DNA of 55,165 bases from Myxococcales bacterium (lineage in GTDB: Bacteria > Myxococcota_A > Polyangia > Polyangiales > SLQV01), in assembly GCA_007131285.1 (NCBI GenBank), contig SLQV01000006.1:1-55165 (forward strand), given 5' to 3'. Below, in pieces: positions 9,390 to 17,902 of this stretch. The stretch's first letter is position 1; every line of letters begins with the position of its first letter. Both the position numbers and the translations under genes were made by a program. The notes under the pieces were generated by a model. The model did not search any database. It saw only the letters and a program-made list of their open reading frames with translations, and was not told where the DNA came from.

Positions 9390-9395
9390 GTTGAG

Positions 9396-10523
9396 TCACT
9401 CGAGAATGATCCGCGTGGCAGCGAGTGGTGCCACGCCAAGGTCAGAGAACTCAATGCCAACCGCGGCTTGTAGGCGCACATGCCGCGTGAGCTGCAGGTG
9501 AACTTGTGGAAAAAGACGTGCGGCCCAGGTCCCGTCGTCGCGCCACGTATGGTTGGTTTCGAGACCCGCAGTCAGCCACTCGGTGACGTCGCGAAAGATC
9601 GAAGCGTTGACTAAGGCGCTCACGCCTTCGACGGAGCCTCGCGCGTCGGGCGCGAAATGCGTGTTGGCGCCTGTCATCGCGAGGTAAGTCCATTCGCCTG
9701 CGAAACGCTGCCCAAAGATATAAACCAGCACAAGATCCGTCGCAGCATCGTCGAGGTGGATCTCCGCGAAAGTCTGCCAGCCGTGGGTAAAATGTTCCGA
9801 TGGTGAGGGCAGGGTACCCTGCAGAGCGAACTTGAACGCTTCAAGCTCGCGGTCGACGAAGGGAAGCTCAAGTTCGAAGGCGTAGTTATCGGCGAACGCC
9901 CATTCGATTTCCGGTGCCCAATCGACGCGTCCATTCTTGAGATTAACTACCGCGAGATTGTTAGCTTCCAGCTCGCCTTTGCGCGCGCCGAGCCCGCGGA
10001 CGAGGTCAAAGACTAGGGGGTTCGGGAATGAAAGGGGCGGTGCCGGGAAAGAGGCCCGCACGGCGCGGGTCGGTCTCGTCCGGGTCGACCACGCCGTCTC
10101 GGTTTAGATCCTCGACGCCGTCCTCTACGCCATCACCGTCCGTGTCCGCCTGGAGGGGATCGGTGCCGGTGGCGAGTTCGATACGGTCGCTAAGACCGTC
10201 GCCGTCGGCGTCGCGTTCGACAAGCGCCGTTCCTTCGAGTTGGGGTCCGTCGTTTTCTTCGTCTTCCTCACTTTCAGTAGTTGCGGCTTCTAGGGGTGGA
10301 ACTCCCCCAGGGGGGGTACTTGTGACGCGATGGTGCGGCTATCCGTCTCGGGTAGGCGGTCTTCTTTGCGTTTCGTGCGCGTACTTGCGTCGAGCGCGCG
10401 CCCGCGGCCGTCCGCTTGAACCGGACGCGCGTGAACGCACTCCAGCATCGCGGCTCCGGCGAACGGAAGCCACAGGAGTGCGAGCCAGCGAAGGCTAAGG
10501 TCCTGAACAAGCGGCATAGGCAT
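9396..10523 (-). pseudogene. Exported beta-barrel protein with TSP3-like Ca-binding repeats, two frameshifts
   Basis: Three segments read as one gene only after two frame changes. Segment 1 (10523 to about 10310) is a signal peptide, MPMPLVQDLSLRWLALLWLPFAG, and a basic linker. Segment 2 (about 10310-10025) is in another frame and encodes calcium-binding, thrombospondin-3-like repeats (DADGDGLSDRIELATGTDP, DTDGDGVEDGVEDLNRDGVVDPDETDP). Segment 3 (to 9396) returns to frame 1 with LVFDLVRGLGARKGELE and a strand-rich barrel-like domain ending TRIILE. The switches fall in a C7 run (near 10312) and a C5 run (near 10018). One base more in the first and one fewer in the second would restore a protein of about 375 aa. 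This could be sequencing error, a true pseudogene or slippage. The convergent tolB ends 6 bp away. Confidence 0.75.
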
Positions 10524-10638
10524 GCGGTCTCGCGACTAGGCTAGCCGCTCTGTTGCCCCGGGCCCAGGCCCTCTTTTTCGTTTAGTGCCGCGCCCCATTC
10601 CCGCACGATCACGCATACCGCTTAGCGGTTAAACGCGT

Positions 10639-11349
10639 CTAGCGTTGGTGGAAGTCGCCGGGGAGGCGGACCGTTCCAAAGAGAATGGCAATGCCGAGGG
10701 AAATGCGGCCTTGGTGGATATCGACGCGTTCGATTTGCCGCGAATCAACATGGTAGCTTTGATGATACATCCAGCCGACCTCGCCGTAGATGCCGTAGTG
10801 GCGACTGAAGAAGTATTGGGCGCCGGTGCTGCCGCCGGCGTGCCAGCCGAGGCCGAAGGGCCGATTGGCGCCGATGTCGGGGTCGAGGAGCTGCATGGTG
10901 ATCCCGCCCATGGCCATGACGTAGACTTCGCCGGAGCCGCCCGTCGAGGCGAAGGGAAACCGTATCTTGAGCGTCGGGCCGAGGTCCGTTAGCGTGGAGC
11001 GCTGCACCTCGCCCCGGATCAGTGCTCGGGATGTCCACCAGGCTACGCCTAGCCGGGCGCCTAACGAGAAGTGCTCCACGAGCGGCTTCTCCATGCGCAC
11101 AGTGAGCCCGAAGGTCGGCAGCAACGCTTCGGACGTTTCACGGATGGTGCCGCGGCCCGCGTAGCCGACCCGGCCACCGACCCCGCTCTCCGCCCCTACC
11201 GTCAGTCGGGGCAACATCAGCGAAGGGATGACCTCGCCGCCCACGGGTAGCTCCGCCTCCGCCCTGCTTGGGATCGAGACCGTCATCAGGGTGCCGATCC
11301 CCGAGGCGACGACGAGCAGAGATGCGAGAAGCTGAAGCGGCTTAAACAT
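10639..11349 (-). CDS. Probable outer-membrane beta-barrel protein, function unknown
   Basis: Exported protein of 236 aa from the ATG at 11349; the track ORF runs to 11442, but MFKPLQLLASLLVVASGIGTLMTVSIPSRAEA is a clear signal peptide, which decides the start. The mature part alternates short amphipathic strands with Gly/aromatic turns (FSLGARLGVAWW, VYVMAMGGITMQL, YGIYGEVGWMYHQ) and ends in strand-like residues, as small outer-membrane barrels do. No catalytic motif is seen and I recognise no named family. It follows the broken barrel gene on the same strand but is separated by a spacer of about 115 bp, so co-transcription is uncertain. Confidence 0.7.
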   Translation of the reverse strand: MFKPLQLLASLLVVASGIGTLMTVSIPSRAEAELPVGGEVIPSLMLPRLTVGAESGVGGRVGYAGRGTIRETSEALLPTFGLTVRMEKPLVEHFSLGARLGVAWWTSRALIRGEVQRSTLTDLGPTLKIRFPFASTGGSGEVYVMAMGGITMQLLDPDIGANRPFGLGWHAGGSTGAQYFFSRHYGIYGEVGWMYHQSYHVDSRQIERVDIHQGRISLGIAILFGTVRLPGDFHQR

Positions 11350-11470
11350 AGTGCGGAGTCTGCCAGCGCGGTCTGAACGAAAAGTGCACAGCGCGCAAAT
11401 ATTTGTGCCGCTGCATCTGCTCATGCCTCTGCAAGCGGTCACTTGCTAAGGGGGCTCGATGGGCGCGTTG

Positions 11471-12283
11471 TTAGCCGCCGTGCTGTGGGGGGAGATCGGT
11501 GGTGGCTTCGGCGGCGGTGTCCCAGGGTGCGGCGGGCTCGCTTTTCGGGTCAGAGGGCAGGCTTAGGTGCTGTTCTAGGGCCTCTAGGCGGTTACGCAGG
11601 TAGCTCAGTTCTTGGTGCAGTGCGCGCACGACGTCGCTGGTGGGGTCTGGCAGGCTGGCGTGATCGAGGGCGTGTTCGAAGCGGGCGCTGCGGTCCTTCG
11701 AGCGCGGCACGATGCGACCGGGCACGCCCACCACCGTGGCGCCGGCGGGCACCGCTTTGACGACGACACTGCCCGAGCCGATGCGCGCGTCATCGCCCAC
11801 CTCGATGTTGCCGAGAATGCACGCGTTGGTGCCGACGACGACGCGGGCGCCAAGTTGGGGGTGACGCTGGCAGCGCTCGCTCTTGTTGCCGCCAAGCACA
11901 ACGCCCTTGTAGAGAATGCAGCCCTCGCCAACGGTGGCGGTCTCACCGATGACAACGCCCATGCCGTGATCGATAAACACGCCCGCGCCGATGCGTGCGC
12001 CAGGGTGGATTTCCACCCCCGTCAAAAAGCGGCTCACGTGTGAAATAAGGCGGGCGATGAGCAAAAAGCCGCGCTGCCAGAGCCAGTGCGCCGGCCGATG
12101 CAGCCAGAGCGCGTGCAGGCCAGGATAGGTCAGGATGATTTCCAGCGCCGAGCGCGCAGCGGGGTCGAAGGCGCGAATCGTCGCCAAATCCTGGCGCAAG
12201 GTATTGAGTCCACCCTTGGATTCCGACTCCACGAGCGCGAGGATAACCCAAGCGCCCCCGAGAGGCGATACGCTCACGGGCAT
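11471..12283 (-). CDS. cysE: Serine O-acetyltransferase
   Basis: Transfers acetyl from acetyl-CoA to L-serine to form O-acetylserine, the carbon skeleton for cysteine. The N-terminal helical part (LNTLRQDLATIRAFDPAARS...TYPGLHALWLHRPAHWLW) and the left-handed parallel beta-helix (IHPGARIGAGVFIDHGMGVVIGETATVGEGCILYKGVVLGG) are typical of the short, cytosolic SAT/EpsC type. The DHG and RHP segments carry the catalytic histidines of the family. A C-terminal tail of about 80 residues (LHQELSYLRNRLEALEQH, then low complexity) is longer than usual and may form a coiled coil. The first ATG is at 12283; a later GTG (12232) is also possible. With cysQ 5.6 kb away it points to sulfate assimilation, though the genes are not one operon. 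Confidence 0.92.
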   Translation of the reverse strand: MPVSVSPLGGAWVILALVESESKGGLNTLRQDLATIRAFDPAARSALEIILTYPGLHALWLHRPAHWLWQRGFLLIARLISHVSRFLTGVEIHPGARIGAGVFIDHGMGVVIGETATVGEGCILYKGVVLGGNKSERCQRHPQLGARVVVGTNACILGNIEVGDDARIGSGSVVVKAVPAGATVVGVPGRIVPRSKDRSARFEHALDHASLPDPTSDVVRALHQELSYLRNRLEALEQHLSLPSDPKSEPAAPWDTAAEATTDLPPQHGG

Positions 12284-12441
12284 GCGTGTCCGGATAAGGG
12301 CCTGCGCCGGCTGTGCGTCCTCGCCAAAAATCCCGCGCGTTCCCTGGGTTCGCTGCGGTTGCGTGGCTGTGGGCGCTCGTGCTCAGATCCTCAACCGAAC
12401 ACGCATGCGCTCACGGGATTCTCGGCGCGGTTGAACGGACC

Positions 12442-14076
12442 CTAGAAGATAAAGCCGAGTCCGGTTTCGACGCGGTGACTTTCTTCGGGCAGATAGGAAA
12501 AGGACGCGCGATTGTGGCGCAACTGAATGTTCGCTTTCAGGACCAGGTTCCTGCGCGGCATGAAGTTGAGCCCGATGGTGACAATGTCGAGGTCGCTCTG
12601 GTTGATGCGGTCGCTTTCCGTGAGGCGCGCTTGCAGTGCTGGCGAAATGGCCGCGTGGGTGTTGAGGCGCTCGTAGCGCACGAAAATCGGCAGCTTCATC
12701 TCATCGGTCCGGTAAAGAAAGCGCCGGCTTGGCTTGCCCGTGCGCGTGCCGCGTAACGTAGGCAGCATGTCCCAGCCTACATCAAAGTAGTAGCCATACG
12801 TCCGTGAGCCGAGTACCTGGGACCCCTGCGGCCCTTGGCCCGTGAGTTCGTACATCAAGTCTGTCTCGCCCATCATGCCCATTGAGCCGAGCGCGAGCAG
12901 GCTGAAATCCCCTAGTTCGTAACGTGCGTAGGCGCTGAGCAACAGCGTGCGCGCATGGACGGTCCGCGTCTGGTCTTCGACGGTGACCCGCTGCCGGTTA
13001 CCGCTCTCCATCGCGACCCCCGACAGGCTCAGCTCAAGCTTGTCGATGGGGCTGTAGTTGACCTGCGCGCCGAGGCCGGGGGTGCGCATGCCAAAGCCCA
13101 CGTCTCGGCCTTGGCGCAGCCAGGACGCGCCCAGCATGTCTTCGCCGTTCACGCCTTGGAAGACCGTCAGCATGTAGGTGACGCTGTCGCCGAGCCGGCC
13201 GTAGGCCTGGACGCTCAGCGGCAGCCACTGGGAGGGGATGATCAGCCGTTCGACTTCCGGCCGGCTGACGGAGTAAAACATGACGGGTTCATCGTTGTTG
13301 TTGATGTAGCCGATAGGCATTTGCGAAAAACCCACCCGCAGACCGAAGGGTCTCGATATCGTGAAATCTGCGAAGATCTCAGGTAGGATTTCGAAGTCAA
13401 CCTCGCGGAAACCATCGTGGAGGACCTCGGCAAAGGCCTCTGCGTAGAGAACGAGCCACTTCGTCGGTCGATAGGCGCCGTAGAGCACGAAGCGGTAGAG
13501 GTTGGTGTTGTAGAGTTCGATGTCGCCGGTTTCTCTGTTCTTGTCGCCGAGATACCCCGTGTAGGCCACCTCACCGAAGCCGGAGATCGTCCAGGGTCGT
13601 TTGGCAAAAAAGATCTTGGACGCCGCCAGCGGCAGACCGGGGTGCTGCGCGTAGGTCAGCTCTTCGATGAGTCCGGTGGCTTTTTGCTCAGTCTCGGAAG
13701 TGGTCTCGGAGGGCGCAGTCGCCGCTTCCGGTGGGGTGCCAGGTTCCACGGATTCAGGAACGGGGGTGGGGCCCACGGGGTGCTCACCTAGTGCAGCTTC
13801 AAGCGCGCTGGCTGAGGCCCCCAAGGGCGGCTCGACTTGCACTTGCGGATCGAGAGTTTGGGTGTCGTCATCGCTTGCTTCAGCGTCGCCTGTGACTGCA
13901 TCTGAAGCATCAGCTGCCAGAGGGACATCGGGGGCCGGCGGGGCTTCGGCCGGGAGGGGCTCGGGAAGTGGTAGACCGTGGCTGGGTTCGTCGGCACGCG
14001 CCTCGATGGGCAACGCTAAGGTCAAAGCAAGCACAAGCGTGAAGTGCAGCCCTCTGGCAGAACGTGTTAGGTACAT
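12442..14076 (-). CDS. Outer-membrane porin-like beta-barrel with acidic N-terminal linker
   Basis: Predicted outer-membrane barrel of 544 aa from the ATG at 14076, chosen because MYLTRSARGLHFTLVLALTLALPIEARA is a good signal peptide; the longer track start at 14157 is unlikely. Residues about 30-130 are a Pro/Ala/Glu-rich, probably disordered linker. The rest has alternating strands and aromatic girdle residues (TISGFGEVAYTGYLG, YRFVLYGAYRPTKWLVLYAEAF, ISRPFGLRVGFSQMPIGYIN) and ends in VETGLGFIF, a C-terminal Phe signature typical of BAM substrates. It resembles phosphate-selective or DcaP-like porins, but the substrate is not readable. It is divergent from a two-component system 111 bp away, and a sigma-54-like promoter precedes it, so that pair may control it. 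Confidence 0.82.
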   Translation of the reverse strand: MYLTRSARGLHFTLVLALTLALPIEARADEPSHGLPLPEPLPAEAPPAPDVPLAADASDAVTGDAEASDDDTQTLDPQVQVEPPLGASASALEAALGEHPVGPTPVPESVEPGTPPEAATAPSETTSETEQKATGLIEELTYAQHPGLPLAASKIFFAKRPWTISGFGEVAYTGYLGDKNRETGDIELYNTNLYRFVLYGAYRPTKWLVLYAEAFAEVLHDGFREVDFEILPEIFADFTISRPFGLRVGFSQMPIGYINNNDEPVMFYSVSRPEVERLIIPSQWLPLSVQAYGRLGDSVTYMLTVFQGVNGEDMLGASWLRQGRDVGFGMRTPGLGAQVNYSPIDKLELSLSGVAMESGNRQRVTVEDQTRTVHARTLLLSAYARYELGDFSLLALGSMGMMGETDLMYELTGQGPQGSQVLGSRTYGYYFDVGWDMLPTLRGTRTGKPSRRFLYRTDEMKLPIFVRYERLNTHAAISPALQARLTESDRINQSDLDIVTIGLNFMPRRNLVLKANIQLRHNRASFSYLPEESHRVETGLGFIF

Positions 14077-14094
14077 GAGCGTGGGCGGCAGTTC

Positions 14095-14109
14095 GCAAGA
14101 AATGCGCCA
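14095..14109 (-). promoter_or_regulatory. Possible sigma-54 (-24/-12) promoter for the porin gene
   Basis: On the minus strand TGGCGCATTTCTTGC has GG and GC separated by exactly 10 bases, close to the TGGCAC-N5-TTGC consensus. It points at the porin-like gene. The predicted start site would be only about 7-8 bases before the ATG at 14076, leaving little room for a ribosome site, so this could be chance. Confidence 0.4.
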
Positions 14110-14149
14110 CGTATAAGTGTCTAAAATGATTAATGTACGTTTGTTACGT

Positions 14150-14187
14150 GGTCGCATATTGCGACCTATTCAGCGCATTGTGCGACC
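14150..14187. promoter_or_regulatory. Palindromic operator-like site plus extra half-site before histidine kinase
   Basis: GGTCGCA (14150-14156) and TGCGACC (14160-14166) form a perfect 7-bp inverted repeat around TAT. A third half-site TGCGACC (14181-14187) ends at the kinase ATG, 21 bp (about two helical turns) from the second. This looks like a regulator binding site for autoregulation of the kinase gene or control of the divergent porin gene. Confidence 0.5.
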
Positions 14188-15648
14188 ATGAAAATCGCGC
14201 CACGCATCGTGCTTGCCGTCGCGGGCTGCGGCATCCTGCTCTTTGGGAGCAGCGGACTCCTTCAGCTGCGCCAAGAAAAGCGGGACCTTGAGCAGGTCGC
14301 CCGTCACGAAGCGCTCTTGCTTGGCCGTAGTCTTCAGGCGGCGTTCGAGAGCGCCCTGCAGCAGCAAGAGATCGGTGACGTGACGCAGACGCTCGGCGTA
14401 TTGGCGCAGGTGGACCCTGAAGTGCGCATCTATACCTACGACCGCAAGGGAACCTTTGTCGCTGCGTCTGCGGGGGCCCGGCCGTCTCCAGATACGTTTC
14501 AGACCCAGGCGCGTGCGCGCGCGACGGACGCCCCAGTTCTAGATTTTTCAAGCAACGACGCGCCGCGGGTGCTGCGTGTTGGTTTTCGGCTGCGCGAGCC
14601 GGCTAGCGGTGGACCTTCTGCGGTTGTGGTGCTCGAAAAGCCCTTAGGCGATATGCAAAATGACCTCGCGGCCGAGCGCCGGAGCACCTTGCTCACCCTG
14701 CTCGGCTTCGTCCTCGCGATTACAGCCCTTATCTGGGTGCTGACCCGGTCGTATGTCAGCCGGCCGTTGGCGCGCTTGTCCACCGACATGGAACGCGTTC
14801 GTGAGGGCGATTACGACGGGGTCGAAGCGTCGCAGCGCCAAGACGAGATCGGCGCCATCCAGCGGCAGTTTGCGTTGCTGGTCCGCGACCTGCGCGCGTC
14901 CAAAGCGCGCGGCGACCGGGAGTTCGAAGCGCGTGTACTGCTTGAGCGTAGTTTGCAGCAGGTCGACAAGCTTATCACGCTGGGGCAGCTCGCGGCGGTG
15001 ATGGCCCACGAAATTGGCTCGCCCCTTCAGATTCTGGAGGGACGCGCCAGGGCGTTGCTCAAGCACGCCGATGACGCGGCCGCGACCCGGCGCACCGCTC
15101 ACATGCTTGTCGAGCAAACCGAGCGCGTGACACGCATTGTGAGTCAGATGCTTTCCATCGCACCCCGGCGACCGCCCGTGCGCACGCAGGTTGACGCGGA
15201 ACGCTCGGTGCGCACGGTGATGGCCCTGCTCGAGCTCGATGCGCACCGACGGGGGGTGCAGCTACGCGTCAAGATCGACGGCCGATGTGACGTCTTCGCG
15301 GACCCCGACCAGCTTCAACAGGTGGTGTTGAACTTGGTGCGCAATGCGCTCAAGGCTTCTTCCTCCGGCGACACCGTCGAGGTGCGCCTCGGCGGTGAGG
15401 CGCAGACCTTTGTGCTTGAGGTGGCGGACCAAGGGCCGGGCATTCCCGAAGCCATTCGGCCCCAGCTCTTTGAGCCCTTCTTCACCACCCGCGCCGAACA
15501 TGGTGGCAGCGGCTTGGGGCTGTCGGTGGTCAAGGCCATCGTCCAGGAGCATGCAGGTCACGTCTCCTTTCCCGACCTACAGCCCGTGGGATGCGTGGCG
15601 CGTGTGGTGCTGCCTCGCTACGCGGAAAGTGCAGCGCTCGCATCATGA
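14188..15648 (+). CDS. Membrane sensor histidine kinase
   Basis: Two-component sensor of 486 aa. An N-terminal membrane segment (IVLAVAGCGILLFGSSGLL) and a second at about 167-187 (LLTLLGFVLAITALIWVL) bracket an extracytoplasmic sensor region of about 130 residues. A HAMP linker follows (RPLARLSTDMERVREGDYD, about 192-240). The dimerisation helix carries the phospho-acceptor His274 in MAHEIGSPL. The ATPase domain shows the N box (VVLNLVRNALKAS), G1 (VADQGPGIP) and G2 (GGSGLGLSVVKAIV). ATG at 14188 follows an operator-like palindrome. The stop overlaps the next start (ATGA), so the kinase and the NtrC-type regulator are translationally coupled and surely partners. The stimulus is unknown; the divergent porin hints at envelope or nutrient sensing. 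Confidence 0.93.
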   Translation: MKIAPRIVLAVAGCGILLFGSSGLLQLRQEKRDLEQVARHEALLLGRSLQAAFESALQQQEIGDVTQTLGVLAQVDPEVRIYTYDRKGTFVAASAGARPSPDTFQTQARARATDAPVLDFSSNDAPRVLRVGFRLREPASGGPSAVVVLEKPLGDMQNDLAAERRSTLLTLLGFVLAITALIWVLTRSYVSRPLARLSTDMERVREGDYDGVEASQRQDEIGAIQRQFALLVRDLRASKARGDREFEARVLLERSLQQVDKLITLGQLAAVMAHEIGSPLQILEGRARALLKHADDAAATRRTAHMLVEQTERVTRIVSQMLSIAPRRPPVRTQVDAERSVRTVMALLELDAHRRGVQLRVKIDGRCDVFADPDQLQQVVLNLVRNALKASSSGDTVEVRLGGEAQTFVLEVADQGPGIPEAIRPQLFEPFFTTRAEHGGSGLGLSVVKAIVQEHAGHVSFPDLQPVGCVARVVLPRYAESAALAS

Positions 15649-17030
15649 CAAACACGCCGAAAATACTCATTATTGACGACGATCCAGGCGTCGTTTCCTG
15701 GCTCGTCGATACCTTGCCAGAGGAGGGGTTCGCCGTGCGGGGTGAGACCTCTGCACGCCGCGCCCTCATGCTGCTGGGTACCCAGTCCTTCGACTTGGTG
15801 GTGTCTGACGTCGAGATGCCGGAAATGCGCGGGCTTGATCTGTTGCGGGCGATCCACGAAATCCGGCCTCGGCAAATGGTGCTGCTCATCACCGCCTTCG
15901 GTTCCATCGACCTTGCGGTGGAAGCCGTTCGCAGCGGCGCCGTCGATTTCTTGGCCAAGCCCTTTCGCATTGAGGTGCTTGTACTCGCGCTGCATCGGGC
16001 GCTCCGCGAGCGCCAGATGCGCCGGGAGATCATTCGACTGCGCGACGCCCACGTGCGCAAGGTGCCGGCGGGGATTGCGGCTCGGAGCGCGGCGATGCAG
16101 CAAGTGATGGCGCTCGCAGGTCGCGCCGCGAAGAGCCACCTTCCGGTGTTGATCACCGGCGAGAGTGGCGTGGGCAAAGGCGCGCTCGCACGGTTCATTC
16201 ACGAAGCGAGTGGCCGGCGCGCTCGAAAACTGGTTCAACTCAACTGCGCGGCGTTGCCCGCCGGCATCGCTGAAGCCGAGCTTTTTGGGGTGCGCAAGGG
16301 CGCGTTTACCGATGCCCGCGAAGACCGAGCCGGCGTTTTCGAGCAGGCCCATCAAGGCACCTTGTTCCTCGACGAAGTCGGGGAGTTGCCCCTCGACATT
16401 CAGCCTAAGCTGCTGCAAGCGCTGGAGTCGCGCCAGGTGCGGCCCCTCGGCAGTACAAGTGACGCGACTGCCGATGTGAGAATCGTCGCCGCCACGAACC
16501 AGTCGCTCGAAGACGCGCTGCGGGCGCGCCGTTTCCGGCCGGACCTCTACCACCGCCTCAATGTGGTACGCATCGAGGCGCCTCCCTTGCGCGAGCGGAC
16601 CGAAGACATCGACCTCATCGTCGACCAGGTCTTGAGCGCCGCTACTCAACGCTCGGAGGGAGCGCCTATGGGCATTGCCGTCGATGCGCTGCGCTGGCTG
16701 CGCGCGCAGCCTTGGCCGGGCAATGTCCGGGAACTGATCAATTCGGTTGAACGGGCAGTCGCACTCGCGGAACACGACGTGCTCACGCTCGCAGACTTTG
16801 CGCTTCCCATGCCGGCGACCACAAGTACATTGCTCAGTGCGGCCGCCAGCGACGACCTTTCGCTCGATGCATTAGAGCGTCTGTATATCCGGCGGGTGCT
16901 CGACAAAACCGGAGGACACAAAGCCAAGGCCGCAAAAATCCTAGGGCTCGACCGACGCACCCTCTACCGCAAAGTTGCCGAGATGGAGGCCGCCACAACG
17001 CCTAACGGCACCAACAGCGATTGCACCTGA
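15645..17030 (+). CDS. NtrC-family response regulator with GAFTDA variant
   Basis: Cytoplasmic response regulator of 461 aa; the start ATG at 15645 overlaps the kinase stop by four bases. The receiver domain has acidic DDD near residue 11 and phospho-acceptor Asp55 (VVSDVEMPE). The AAA+ domain has Walker A GESGVGKG (172-179), Walker B GTLFLDEVGELP and sensor motifs (AATNQSLEDAL, RFRPDLYHRLNV). A Fis-type helix-turn-helix (KAKAAKILGLDRRTLYRKV) ends the protein. The sigma-54 contact loop reads GAFTDA instead of GAFTGA and follows FGVRK. This variant occurs in this family, but it makes sigma-54 use less certain. The divergent porin gene has a -24/-12-like element, so it is the first target to consider (inference). 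Confidence 0.92.
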   Translation: MTNTPKILIIDDDPGVVSWLVDTLPEEGFAVRGETSARRALMLLGTQSFDLVVSDVEMPEMRGLDLLRAIHEIRPRQMVLLITAFGSIDLAVEAVRSGAVDFLAKPFRIEVLVLALHRALRERQMRREIIRLRDAHVRKVPAGIAARSAAMQQVMALAGRAAKSHLPVLITGESGVGKGALARFIHEASGRRARKLVQLNCAALPAGIAEAELFGVRKGAFTDAREDRAGVFEQAHQGTLFLDEVGELPLDIQPKLLQALESRQVRPLGSTSDATADVRIVAATNQSLEDALRARRFRPDLYHRLNVVRIEAPPLRERTEDIDLIVDQVLSAATQRSEGAPMGIAVDALRWLRAQPWPGNVRELINSVERAVALAEHDVLTLADFALPMPATTSTLLSAAASDDLSLDALERLYIRRVLDKTGGHKAKAAKILGLDRRTLYRKVAEMEAATTPNGTNSDCT

Positions 17031-17111
17031 AGCACGGCCGTGGGCGCCTACCTATGCGTGTATGGGCGAAGCGAGCGGCTTGTTCGCTTGGAGCCCTGAT
17101 CCATGGAGAAG

Positions 17112-17150
17112 CGCGGGATTCACGCCCGAAAAACCGGGGGCATTGCGTCA
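17112..17150. repeat. Degenerate copy of dispersed palindromic repeat
   Basis: GCGGGATTCACGCCCG followed by AAAAACCGGGGGCATTGCG closely resembles the copy near 37081 (GCGGGATTCACTCCCG, then TAAACCCGGGGGCATGCG). It lies in the spacer between the response-regulator gene and the Smr gene. Confidence 0.55.
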
Positions 17151-17254
17151 AGTGCACTCGGAACGGTAGCGGGTCGTGCCGCCGCGGCAGTCTAGTGACC
17201 GGGCACGCATGAGCGCTTAGCGCAGGCATTTGGGCGCTACGTGTTACACTTGAA

Positions 17255-17854
17255 ATGATGAGCGCGCGCGACGACAAGCCGTCAGGCCGGAACGCCGAGC
17301 GCTCGGCGTTGCTGCGTGCGGCTTACGCGGATGTGGCGCCGTTGAAGGCGGGCCGCAGCGTTCATGCGCCCCGGCAGGCACTGCCTGAGCGGCGCGGCGG
17401 TAGGTCGACGCATGGGGGCGCTTCTGGGAGCGCTTCTGGGGGTGCGGGGCGTTTCCTGCCCAATGTGCACGCAACACAGGCGCCCTGGCTCGCGCCGGTG
17501 GATGACGAAGGCGCTGCTTTTTTGCTCTTGCGTTCGGGGGTCACGAAAAAGCAGGTGTTGCGCGGCTTTCGCCAAGGCGGTGCCGTGAACTTGGATCTCC
17601 ACGGCCGAACCCTCGTGCAAGCGGAACACGCGCTTGAGACGGCCTACAGCGCGGCGCGCGGCCGCGGCACGCGTTACCTTGTCGTGGTGCACGGCAAGGG
17701 CCTGCATAGCGAGGCGGGGGTAGCCCGGCTCCGGGAGGCAGTGCGCGGCTGGCTGGAAGACGGGGCCCTCTCCTCGGAGGTGCTCGCTCTGGCGTCGCTG
17801 CCCGAACTTGCCGGCGGCCTTGGCGCAACGCACGTTTGGCTAACGCGCGGCTGA
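17255..17854 (+). CDS. Smr domain protein
   Basis: Protein of 199 aa with a C-terminal Smr (small MutS-related) domain, a family with nuclease or RNA-cleaving activity. The domain signatures are LDLHGRTLVQAE (DLHG motif, about residue 112), YLVVVHGKGLHSE (HGKG-like motif) and GGLGATHVWL (GGxGA motif). The first 90 or so residues are low-complexity Ala/Gly/Arg and probably disordered. There is no MutS2 core, so this is the stand-alone form. The cellular target is unknown; stand-alone members have been linked to ribosome rescue or DNA repair in other bacteria. The ATG at 17255 is followed directly by a second ATG, and either could serve. CysQ follows after about 50 bp, possibly as one transcript. 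Confidence 0.85.
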   Translation: MMSARDDKPSGRNAERSALLRAAYADVAPLKAGRSVHAPRQALPERRGGRSTHGGASGSASGGAGRFLPNVHATQAPWLAPVDDEGAAFLLLRSGVTKKQVLRGFRQGGAVNLDLHGRTLVQAEHALETAYSAARGRGTRYLVVVHGKGLHSEAGVARLREAVRGWLEDGALSSEVLALASLPELAGGLGATHVWLTRG

Positions 17855-17902
17855 TGTCCTGCGGTGGGGCCAAGTCCCCCTGAGCGTGCTAGGAACCGCT
17901 GC

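Noticed and set aside
10028-10498. Plus-strand ORF of 156 aa, rich in Ser/Pro/Arg
   Set aside because: It is the antisense of the TSP3-like calcium-binding repeats of the broken minus-strand gene; the SPSxS pattern mirrors DGDG codons.
15618-16775. Minus-strand ORF of 385 aa
   Set aside because: Antisense to the NtrC-type regulator with all AAA+ motifs on the plus strand.
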